A stretch of 64,000 nucleotides of DNA from contig JADNRY010000044.1 of assembly GCA_015501585.1 (NCBI GenBank), forward strand, positions 1 to 64,000. Direction: 5' to 3'. Position numbers and translations under genes: made by a program. Below are positions 55,483 through 64,000 of this stretch, piece after piece (positions within the stretch are counted from its first letter, which is position 1; each line of letters starts with the position of its first letter). The stretch is from Rhodocollybia butyracea. Lineage: Eukaryota; Basidiomycota; Agaricomycetes; Agaricales; Omphalotaceae. The notes beneath the pieces are model-generated. The model saw nothing but the letters and a program-made list of their open reading frames with translations. It was not told the DNA's origin and made no database searches.

Positions 55483-56772
55483 ATGAGCACCTTGCATACT
55501 TCGAATCCCTCGCACATTCTGATTGCACGCAACTCGAACAATTATTATTCTGTTTCCCGAGGTCCAAACAATCCCTCCGCATCCCTCAGCTCACCCACAG
55601 AAACTCACGTCCACGCAGCAGCCTCGGCATCTGGATCAGGCATTTCGCCCTATTTGTTATCGGAGAGCGAGCCGGATGAAGGCGCTGAGGACACAGATGG
55701 TGGCGAAGAAGACATTGAAATTGATGAAACGTTCACGAAGCATGCAAAGTTCCCCGGAACAGTGAAGATCGTTGTTGAAAACACAACATTTTGGGCGCAC
55801 AAGGAAGTTCTTGTTTTTGCCAGTCCCTTTTTTGAAGCAGCTTTGAGCGGAAACTGGTCCGAGACGGAAGGTGAAGGACCAGTTGACACGCCATCCGAAA
55901 AATCATCTCTTCGGCCACCCTCACTCATCACTATTTCACAGCCTACTGGACCTGACTGTGAGACAGAAATCCAGCTAACCTTTGACCCAGTCGAAGAAGG
56001 AGACAGTGACATTGACCAGAACAGAAGCGAAACTCTTGCAAAATTAAATGATAACTCGCCCCCCTCTGCTGTTATCGTCCTCAAAGAAGAACGGGCGAGT
56101 ACATTTCACGACTTTCTCAAATACATATACCCCCATTTGTCCTGTATAATCACTTGGAACAATGTCGAGCCATTGATCCACATATCCCATAAACTCCTGC
56201 AACCTTCTCTGCAGCGAGACTGCCTCACTTTTCTGCTTACTCATGCTGCTGGGAAGCCTATCAAAGCAATGCGGATTGCAGAACTCTTTGAGGAAGAGGA
56301 GCTGTATAAAGAGAGTTCCAGGCAAGCCTCCAGTCAGTTCTTAGATATTATATTTACTCATATTCACAGATTCGTCCTCGACAATCCTGGTGGCTGGTCA
56401 GAACACGAAATGAGCTCTTTAACCCAAGAAACGCTGTTAAAACTCGAAAAACGGCGTAACTGGTTCCTCGAGCGTGTACTAAAAATCGGTCTTACTTCTG
56501 TATCAAAAGAATACCAATGTTGTGCATCCTGCCCTGACCCACCACTTTGTGCCCGTTTGCTCGAGGAAAAATGGCGTCAGGCTTACCATGCTGTATTCCG
56601 TTTCGGTCCTCCACAGCCGTCGATGGTATATCGCTACTTACGCCAGTTAGAAGGTGTAAGCCCTCCACTTTCGTTGACGCATTTAGCATGTCAGACGACG
56701 GCCAAGGCGTTCATAGCTACTCGTATGCCCACAATTCTGCCTCATCTGTATGACTATTCACGTTTCCGATGA
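55483..56772 (+). CDS. BTB/POZ-domain protein
   Basis: An intronless 429-codon protein. After a disordered acidic N-terminus (SESEPDEGAEDTDGGEEDIE), a BTB domain reads FPGTVKIVVENTTFWAHKEV, LVFASPFFEAALSGNWSETE (the V-x-AHKxVL..S.FF signature), with a long insert, then ERASTFHDFLKYIYPHLSCI and NNVEPLIHISHKLLQPSLQR. The C-terminal part (GGWSEHEMSSLTQETLLKLE, YQCCASCPDPPLCARLLEEK with five Cys) is typical of large BTB families in Agaricomycetes. It probably dimerises and may be a cullin-3 adaptor; the substrate is unknown. Confidence 0.85.
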   Translation: MSTLHTSNPSHILIARNSNNYYSVSRGPNNPSASLSSPTETHVHAAASASGSGISPYLLSESEPDEGAEDTDGGEEDIEIDETFTKHAKFPGTVKIVVENTTFWAHKEVLVFASPFFEAALSGNWSETEGEGPVDTPSEKSSLRPPSLITISQPTGPDCETEIQLTFDPVEEGDSDIDQNRSETLAKLNDNSPPSAVIVLKEERASTFHDFLKYIYPHLSCIITWNNVEPLIHISHKLLQPSLQRDCLTFLLTHAAGKPIKAMRIAELFEEEELYKESSRQASSQFLDIIFTHIHRFVLDNPGGWSEHEMSSLTQETLLKLEKRRNWFLERVLKIGLTSVSKEYQCCASCPDPPLCARLLEEKWRQAYHAVFRFGPPQPSMVYRYLRQLEGVSPPLSLTHLACQTTAKAFIATRMPTILPHLYDYSRFR

Positions 56773-57165
56773 TAGTTTTCGATCGCATGTTCTCTTTGGG
56801 TGTCCCTCGGACTTCAGCCTCACTTGGCCCGGCCAATGTTGATGCTGCACCACATACTCCCCTCAGCTTGGGCACCCGGGTTGCAGCTGCCGCCATCGCT
56901 GCAGGCGGAAGTACTGCACCAAGAAGACACTTTCTCTTTTGTACCCTTAGGTCGGAGGGCGCTAGACCTAGAGGTACAAAAGGTAAGCGCAGGGAAAGGG
57001 ACAGAATTGCGAGAGGCGGAGAATAGAATAGCTGTAAATAGTTCAATATCAAAGCGCGTCATCAACGCGAACTGAGTCATTTTCCACGTGATGTCCGTTA
57101 GCTTTGTACCGAACCATCTCTTGAATGCAGACAACAAGTTACCGAGCTGTTGTAACGAGTTATAG
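56773..57165. other. spacer with a GC-rich open frame of doubtful coding status
   Basis: A plus-strand frame at 56769-57026 (MFSLGVPRTSASLGPANVDA) and a minus-strand frame both stay open through about 56780-57050. Neither has recognisable homology, so I do not call a gene. The last 100 bp contain CACGTG (57085-57090) and AACGCGAAC (about 57064), MCB-like, about 100 bp upstream of polymerase kappa. Confidence 0.4.
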
Positions 57166-59821
57166 ATGAATGCAGACGACTCGGATGCTACCGGTTCAGC
57201 TCCTTCGCAAAGCAAGAGCCTACTGAAACGTCTAGCAGGTACGCGATTCCGAAATGCCATCGGTTATAGAGTGATGATAACTTACTAATGTGTTGCTGAG
57301 ATCAGGGCCCTCTTCCAATAAAGCTGGGTAAGCATGCTGCTTTGAATCCATCCTACATTTGGTCTAACGCATACTTAGGCTCACTGCTGATCAGTCTGAC
57401 ATAAACCGTATCATTGCTGAAGCTTCGAAGGGCTCGAAATTCTACGAGGCAAGACACACCTATTTCAGGGCATTCGGTGAAGCACTGATCTTCTTCAATC
57501 ACGCAGAACGAGAGAAGAAAAGACAAGGAGCTTACGGGGAGGATTGAGAGGCTGTTGCACACTCAAGAGACTGCGTTGAAAGAAGCCGACCTGGGTGAGT
57601 GCCTGTGAGGTTTTTGTTTATTGTGAAATCGAGATTGAAGCCTATTTCTTCATTAATAGTGCAAGTTCAATCTAGTGTTTCGCATTTAGTTCCGTGAACG
57701 CCTTTACTCCTATCGTGCCAAGTCCTGATACAACTTTTCTCATGTAGCTGGCGGAATTAGAATCTGAGAGAGATCTTTCGCAGTTGATAGTCCACGTCGA
57801 CATGGACGCGTTCTTTGCTGTTGGTATCATGCGTTTGTTTTCATACACATTAATTCATTGCTTAACCTTTAGAATGTCGAACTATTACACAATCCAGACC
57901 TACAAGGCAAGGCGTTCGGAGTTCGTCTTGAAACTTTCTTATACCTCCCCTCTCTTGATATTTCATCACAGGTCGGAAAAGGTGTTCTAACGACTGCATC
58001 CTACGAAGCACGAAAGTTTGGTGTTCGCTCTGGCATGGCAGGTGAACGCTTAGCTCCATTTTTATTTACTGTGCACTCATGTTTGCCAACTTGTCTTCAC
58101 CAGGCTTCATTGCGAAGAAACTCTGTCCCGAACTGATCCTAGTGTCTATACATCCACAGCTCTATTCAGCTATGTCCAAGAAGGTTGCGCGATGCATTAA
58201 ACGAGTTTTCACGCACTAAATGCGAACATTTGATAGGTTATGGCGATCTTCCATCGCTACGATCCAGATATGCTTCCAGCTAGCTGTGACGAAGGATACT
58301 TGAACATTACAAATTATTGCAATCAGCATAATGTCACCGCAGCAGAATGTGTTTCCGAAATGCGCCGGGTTGTACAAGAAGAAACGAAGCTTACTGTGAG
58401 CGCCGGAATAGCCCCGAACAAGGTGAGCACACGACTTTTTCTTCGCTATCACCTCACCCTCAACGCGTTTTGTTAGATGCTGGCCAAGGTATGAATGCTT
58501 GATACTATGGTGTTTAAACACTTCAACTTTGATGCGAGCAGATATGTTCAGACAAGGTTGATTCCCCGCTTCGATCTCTCCTAGTTATACTAACCGACTC
58601 ATAGAACAAACCCAACGGCCAGTTTCATCTTCCGTTCAACACCAAAGCCATTAAAGAGTTTATGGAAACTCTGCCGATTCGAAAAATACCTGGTATTGGC
58701 AGAGTCAGTGAACGAATGCTCGAGTCAATTGGTGTAGTGGTAAGCACAATCAATATTCACCTGGGTTGGTAAAACTCATAGCGCTCAGACTTGTGGCGAT
58801 ATCTACACGCATCGCGTTAGCCTTGCATTATTGGACAAGGAGTTTGGATTGCGGTTCATGTTGCAGACCTACCTGGGTATTGCATCTAATGTTGTACGGC
58901 CGATTTCAAGGGATGAACGGAAGAGTATCGGTGCAGAGAGGACATTCCAACCTCTGGCAGACAAGGATAACATACTACGGAAACTTGAAGAGGTCGCGGA
59001 GGAGCTGGAAAATGATATGGTGGAGAATGGTTGGGCCGGTCGGACTGTAACATTGAAGTTCAAGCTCGATGACTACCAAGGTGGGTGTGAGTCCTCAAAC
59101 TGATGTTTTCAAAGCTCATTTCCGAGCAGTCTTTACACGAGCTAAATCCTTTGAGCGGTGGATTACCAAGAAAGAGGATTTATTTGCGGTTCGTTCAAAA
59201 TATCCCATCTGTGCTAGCCAACTAACCAAGTATTCTATAGACTGGTAAAGAGCTACTTTTACCAGAGCTGCCTTTGAAGATACGTCTTATCGGATTAAGG
59301 GTTACCAAGCTAAAGGATCTGAAAGTCTCCTCTGATTCGGGGATTAAAAGGGTGAGTAGCTAAAATCCGGGGCATAATGTGACTTGAGCATCTATATTCA
59401 GTATTTCAACGATGCCTCTGAACAGACGTCTCCCAGAAAGAAGCAAAGGACACGTTACGATGAGTCTCAGGATGACGAGCACAGCTGGGGTGAATCAATG
59501 TCCGGATTTGATGAAGAGGAGGAGGATGAGATTCAACTTGTCGAAGAGCCACAGTCGAGAGCATCGAAACCAATATCCACCAAAGCAGCAGGGAAAAAGC
59601 GCTTGTCAGCAGAGTCACATGTTTGTCCAATATGCGGCAAGAGAGTAGAGGTGGAGAATAATCAAGAGCTCAATGCGCATATCGACTTTTGCTTAAGTCG
59701 AGGAGCAATCCAAGAGGCACAGGATCAACCAAAGGAAAACAAAGCGAAATCTCAGACCAACGCTTGGAGTTGGTTTCTCGATCCAAAAGCGAAACCGCGT
59801 AGTAAAGGTAAGGGAAAATAA
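57166..59821 (+). CDS. POLK: translesion DNA polymerase kappa (Y family, DinB) with UBZ4 finger
   Basis: Error-prone Y-family polymerase that bypasses bulky minor-groove lesions. ATG 57166 (MNADDSDATGSAPSQSKSLL, KRLAG) leads through exons to SDINRIIAEASKGSKFYENE, IVHVDMDAFFANVELLHNPD (first catalytic Asp; FF steric gate), FGVGKGVLTTASYEARKFGV, RSGMAGFIAKKLCPELILVS, MAIFHRYDPDMLPASCDEGY (catalytic Asp-Glu), LNITNYC, KLTVSAGIAPNKMLAKICSD, KNKPNGQFHL, LPIRKIPGIGRVSERMLESI (HhH), VRPISRDERKSIGAERTFQP and a little-finger domain. The C-terminus holds one UBZ4 ubiquitin-binding finger, VCPICGKRVEVENNQELNAH followed by IDFC, and a basic tail SKGKGK. Vertebrate pol kappa has two such fingers. The stop is TAA 59819-59821. 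Confidence 0.93.
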
Positions 59822-59886
59822 GAGACGAACATTGTTGTAATTGTTTTTATTTCGTTGTATCATACACTCACTGTATCTGAATCATG

Positions 59887-60596
59887 CTACTTGGTGCCTC
59901 GGTGCTTTGCAAAGGACGCCTTGACACCCTTTCCTTCCCTGATATCCCCCATGCATTTTTCATCAATCTCGTGTGATTTCGCTGCTAGTTCTGCTACCAT
60001 TGACTCTAGCTCTTTGGGAACACAAACTACGCCATCTTCATCTGCTATAATCCAGTCTCCGGGGTTGACTTGAACAGAAGGGAACGCGAGATTGCCAACA
60101 GGAGCGAATTCAAGAGGGACATTTATCGCGGAAGGGCGAGTGAAGGGAGATTGGCCGACAGTAGAATGTCCTCGAGCAAATACAGAAAATCCAAGCTCTC
60201 TGTGTTCTGCTAGGTCTCTGCACCTGCCAGATATCACTACACCTAGTGTATTCCTAGCTTGAGCACCGGCCGTCATAAGCCCGCCCCATACGGCGTTTTT
60301 CGAGTCTAATTCAAACAACGAGTCAATACAGATTGTGACGACGATAAGAGTGAAACCAGACGTTGCGGGGCATCAACGACGACGACTGAACCTGAAGGCG
60401 CAGTGTCAACAAAGTGTTCTGAGAGTTTCGGAGCATTCGTATCGGTAGTGTAGACGAATTTCACTGTATAAGCTGGACCACAGATTGATTTGCCAGAAAC
60501 ATGGTTTATATCTGGAATGTATCCGCCTGATTGAACTCCAAGCTTCACGAGTGCATCAGAAAGCTCGCAAGAAGAATATGAAGAAAGAGCGGACAT
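59887..60596 (-). CDS. RraA-like 4-hydroxy-4-methyl-2-oxoglutarate aldolase family protein
   Basis: The start at 60596 reads MSALSSYSSCELSDALVKLG, the usual N-terminal helix of this family, then INHVSGKSICGPAYTVKFVY, APSGSVVVVDAPQ, an intron, NAVWGGLMTAGAQARNTLGV with the G-x3-A active-site loop, VISGRCRDLAEHRELGFSVF (catalytic Arg and Asp), ARGHSTVGQS, and NPGDWIIADEDGVVCVPKEL, ending AKHRGTK at 59887. Members are divalent-metal aldolases/oxaloacetate decarboxylases or RNase E regulators; in fungi the oxaloacetate decarboxylase/HMG aldolase activity is the best guess. A single in-frame ATG 36 bp upstream (60632) would add MLLPLPLVRKYT. It is convergent with POLK and divergent from the TBC gene (72 bp between starts). 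Confidence 0.85.
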
Positions 60597-60668
60597 TGTG
60601 TACTTCCTGACCAGTGGTAGCGGCAAGAGCATGAATTCTCACGAAACAAGTTTTACTTTCCGCCTCGG

Positions 60669-62563
60669 ATGGCTGCGCCGCCTCCCAGACCTCATATTGC
60701 TCTACACCCCTCTAATAATTTCTTCAAAACTTCAGAAACTATCGAAGACGATGCATGGGATAGTGCATCCGACGGCGAAGAAGCTCCCCAGTCTACATTT
60801 TCATTTTCTACCTGGAGTCGTCCTTCAAGTACTCCAAAGCCAGTACCAAAACCCATAACATCGGAAAATACATCTCTAGCATTCTCATACACTCATGTTA
60901 ATGCTCCAAATCCCGGCTCTTATCCTCCTCGAGAAGAAACGCTACAACCAGGATGGACAATTGTCAGAACTCGACGATCAAGCAACAGCGCTAATAATGA
61001 CGAGAGCGTTCCAGAAGCCGATACAGACGTCGAGGGCGATATGATCCTAGGTGATCTCGACGCTGAATCAAGTCCAGCAGTCCCAGACAGCGCAAAATCA
61101 GGTTCAATACGAGACGACGCTGAAAAGATTGCAGATGGTAATCTACATCTGTCCTATATAACTGTTTTAATCCAAACACGTATAGATCCTCTATGTGGTA
61201 TACGTCGGCCCGCACCAATATCCCAGAAATCCAAGGATAATATCACACACTCTGATAAACTCATGCGCGAGCGTTCGATACGTACGAATCGAAAGCACAA
61301 ATTTGTGGATTGTCTTTCGAGCCAGGATGTAAACATTGGTGGGTAATCATCTATTACATCTTGCCTCCTTGCTCATACATCTATCCAGCTGAGCTGAGAA
61401 AACTTGCATGGGCTGGAATACCTAGCGAACTCCGGCCAATGGCATGGCAATTACTTCTTGTGCGCCTTCTCATTTGTTCATTCAAATCGAGTCTTAACCC
61501 ACTTCTAGGGATATCTTCCCCTCACTAAACCTCTCCGCGCCGCCACTCTTGCTCGAAAGCGAGGCGAATACACATCTCTAGTCGAAGTCGCATTTGCTCG
61601 CGATCGTGAAGGTCTCGACCAACAAATATGGCATCAAATCGAGATTGACGTACCCCGTACACGTCCAGGTGTTAACCTATGGATGTACGGAGCAACTCAG
61701 CGAAGTCTGGAACGAATTCTCTACGTATGGGCAATCCGACATCCAGCGAGCGGCTACGTCCAAGGCATCAACGACCTAGTCACACCTTTTTTCCAAGTTT
61801 TCCTGTCCGCGTATATTGGTTTGCTATGTTACATTCAAATAGGTAACTATACTAAACAAGTACATCTATAGATTCTGATCCGGAAGACTTTGATCCATCC
61901 CTTCTCCCAAAGCAAGTTCTCGACGCGATCGAAGCCGATTCATTTTGGTGTCTATCTCGGTTATTAGACGGTATACAGGACAACTATATATTCGCCCAAC
62001 CTGGTATTCAGAGGAGCGTGCGTAGGATGGCAGATTTGGTCGCGAGGATTGATGGTGAGTTCAAACTCGTCTATTTTTGTTTAGGCTCTAACACTGGTCA
62101 AGCACCCTTGTCTTCCCATCTTGAATCTCAGAACGTTGAATTCATGCAATTTGCCTTTCGATGGATGAATTGCTTGTTGATGCGGGAGATCAGCGTGCAG
62201 AATACGATTCGGATGTGGGATACGTATTTGGTACGTGGCACACAAGGCTCATCGTTAAGTTCGATGCTGAAGATCAAACAGGCCGAAGGCCCCGACGCAT
62301 TCTCTCAATTCCATCTCTACGTCTGTTCAGCGTTCCTGGTAAGGTGGAGTGAGAAACTTCGTGAGATGGATTTCCAGGTACTTCGCCAATCTCGAACCAT
62401 GTAGTATTTCATTGCTCATTGCTTCTTAAAGGGCATTATCATGTTCCTGCAATCTCTCCCCACACAAGGATGGGGCGACCACGAAGTCGAGATGCTCCTC
62501 AGTGAAGCATTCGTGCTTAATTCGATATGGCACAACGCCCAAAGTCATTTCAATGGAAAATAA
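60669..62563 (+). CDS. GYP1: TBC-domain Rab GTPase-activating protein (Gyp1 type)
   Basis: Rab-GAP of the Gyp1/TBC1D22 type, acting at the Golgi. The N-terminus (MAAPPPRPHIALHPSNNFFK) and a 14-3-3-like linker lead to the TBC domain: LRKLAWAGIPSELRPMAWQL, LLGYLPLTKPLRAATLARKR, then QIWHQIEIDVPRTRPGVNLW with the IxxDxxR arginine finger, SLERILYVWAIRHPASGYVQ, GINDLVTPFFQVFLSAYI with the YxQ glutamine finger, EADSFWCLSRLLDGIQDNYI, FAQPGIQRSVRRMADLVARI, FAFRWMNCLLMREISVQNTI, RMWDTYLAEGPDAFSQFHLY and LPTQGWGDHEVEMLLSEAFV. The stop is TAA 62561-62563. Both catalytic fingers are intact. Several introns of about 50-60 nt. Confidence 0.9.
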
Positions 62564-62673
62564 TACTCTATAAAATAAAAAATCGGAGCCTGGATGCTTT
62601 GATGTGTGAATTAAACGACATTCGTTCATCGTGGATAATCCGTACATGTATCATACCAATTACCAATGCAACA

Positions 62674-64000
62674 TTAATCTGCCTGTTTTGCTTTCACGAA
62701 AGCAATCTCGCGATCCAACACGTCCTTGAGTTCAGTTGCCTGCTCTTCTGTCTTTGTACGGACGTTGTATGTCTGTGGTGAGCCCTCTTCGTGGCCAACA
62801 AACATAAGAGTCTTCTTGTTGAGCGTTGGCTTGAGACCATTGTATATAATAAAGTTCTGAAGAAGAGGGATGAGCATTTTCTATCACGACAAACAAAGTT
62901 TACTCACCAGAATGATCTTTCCAGTATTACTGTTCCGTAAAAGGAGACGCCGTTGACCGGTCTCTTTATGTTTTTTCACTCGTAGGACACCTTGAAACCA
63001 GCCAAATAAGAACTCGACGGAAGAATAGGTAAGATCAACGAACCTGTACCCAAATCAGCCCAACCAGATCCCTCCGATGCTTTTTTCATTTTGAACGCCT
63101 TTGACCGAATCGAATGAAGCGTCTCCTCATTCTCCTCGCCTTCACCTTCTTCGTCGTGAGGGTTTTTGCCAAAGATCAATGCAGCTCCGTCTGTTCCTTC
63201 AGGTTGCGTTTCTTGACTAGAACCATCCTCATCCGCTTCCGTTGTCTTTACCTCCTCAGTCTTGACTGACGACATTGCTGACGAGTCTTTCGCAAAACTG
63301 AACGGATTATCCGCCTTGCTTGGACTTGGACCTCCAAATCCAAATCCAACTGGATTGCCTATACTTCCTGCAGGCGATGGACTCGTCTTACTAGCACCCC
63401 CAAAACCTCCGAAACCACTAAATTTTGAAGCCGCTCCAGAATTACCAAACGGTGAGGTTGTTGGATTGGAGGTGGAACCGAAAATGGATGGCGAAGATGC
63501 CGCAGCTCCAAAGGGAGAAGTGGTTCCAGCACTTGGCGGTGCACCAAAGGTAAACGCAGAGGAAGGAGGTGCTGGTGGTTTGGGGCCAAATAGGCTGGTG
63601 GTAGCGGTACCAGAGGGTTTGGACGCGCTGTCGCTCTGATTGGAGGTGGTTGTTGTTGACCCCGGAGGCGGAAATGAAGGCACAGAAGAGGAAGACGGTG
63701 GGAAGGAAAACGGCGAAGCGGGTTTAGTAGTGGGGTCCAGTTTTGGGGTAAACCCGCCGCCGGGCGAGGCTGAAGAAGATAAAGTAACCGGTTTGCCTCC
63801 AAATCCAGCGAACGACAGCGGTGGGGTTGGCATAGAGAATGATGGGCTGCTGACGGCGGTGGCGACAGACGCAGTACTTGCCTTTTCCGATTTGTCGTCA
63901 TATTCCTTTTGTACTTTGCTTCGGAATGTTTTGTACCGTTCGACGAGGAAAGACACGTCTGAAAAGGGATCTCTTTCGAGAGCTTTTGTCATGGCAGAAA
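62674..64000 (-). CDS. Nup50/Nup2-like nucleoporin with FG repeats and RanBP1 domain (5' end outside window)
   Basis: Partial gene; its N-terminus lies beyond position 64000. The first visible sequence, SAMTKALERDPFSDVSFLVE and RYKTFRSKVQKEYDDK, matches the segment before the FG repeats in Nup50-type nucleoporins. Then come FG/FGFG motifs (GFGGK, SLFGPKPP, SPFGAAAS, GFGFGGPS), an acidic linker, and a C-terminal Ran-binding RanBP1-like domain: RSKAFKMKKASEGSGWADLG, GVLRVKKHKETGQRRLLLRN, SNTGKIIL, NFIIYNGLKPTLNKKTLMFV and GHEEGSPQTYNVRTKTEEQA, ending VKAKQAD at 62674. It acts at the nuclear basket in importin-alpha recycling. It is convergent with the TBC gene (110 bp between stops). Confidence 0.9.

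Noticed and set aside
56769..57026. 85-codon GC-rich ORF after the BTB gene, considered as a separate gene or extra BTB exon.
   Set aside because: Both strands are open, no domain is recognised, and the BTB protein already ends in a complete form.
63359..63901. 180-codon Leu/Pro/Arg-rich ORF in the nucleoporin.
   Set aside because: Alternative-frame shadow of the FG-repeat exon; repeats of this type keep all frames open.

Overview
The window is nuclear DNA of a filamentous basidiomycete fungus, most likely an Agaricomycete. Genes are dense, lie on both strands, and are cut by many 45-65 nt GT-AG introns with CTRAY-type branch sites. The protein set is typical of mushrooms: an alpha-kleisin, an Spt23/Mga2-type membrane transcription factor, an AlkB-like dioxygenase with cysteine clusters, and BTB, F-box and caspase-like proteins. 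I found no rRNA, tRNA, CRISPR array or intact transposon. Gene spans below run from start to stop codon and include introns; splice joins were read by eye.

Layout. 1-8.1 kb is the loosest part: a gene fragment at the left edge, a many-exon GH27 alpha-galactosidase, a decayed aldo-keto reductase pseudogene and an orphan Ser-rich gene. 8.7-22.1 kb holds an SPT23/MGA2 homologue, a mitochondrial PPR protein, the cohesin kleisin RAD21, an Smr-domain protein, a doubtful Pro/Trp-rich ORF and a WBP4-like splicing protein. 22.3-32.2 kb holds an FLVCR-like transporter, TRM11, SWS1 (Shu complex), a CDCA7-type zinc-finger/WHIM protein, TIM17 and a BLI-3-like flavin protein. 32.5-44.5 kb holds an F-box protein, RAD9, an unknown protein, a short-chain dehydrogenase, a second GH27 enzyme and a PH-domain coiled-coil protein. 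44.5-64 kb holds the AlkB-like dioxygenase, ATP synthase delta, glutamate-cysteine ligase, Beclin-1/ATG6, a caspase-like protein, a BTB protein, DNA polymerase kappa, an RraA-like aldolase, a TBC Rab-GAP and the 3' part of a Nup50/Nup2 nucleoporin.

How they fit together. Many pairs are divergent with short shared promoters (PPR/RAD21, WBP4/FLVCR, TRM11/SWS1, CDCA7-like/TIM17, AlkB-like/ATP16, RraA/TBC) or convergent with under 200 bp between stops. An unusual number act in chromosome maintenance: RAD21, SWS1, the CDCA7-like protein, RAD9, the AlkB-like enzyme and polymerase kappa. Several of these promoters carry MCB/E2F-like boxes (ACGCGT, TTTGGCGCG) close to the start codon, which suggests G1/S control. 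Mitochondrial genes (PPR, TIM17, ATP16) and stress/redox genes (BLI-3-like, GCS1) are interspersed.

I did not find an unmistakable new multi-gene system. The best leads are the CDCA7-type zinc finger joined to a WHIM-like motif, the AlkB-like enzyme with two cysteine clusters, the caspase-like gene behind a duplicated promoter segment, and a near-perfect hairpin just upstream of GCS1.
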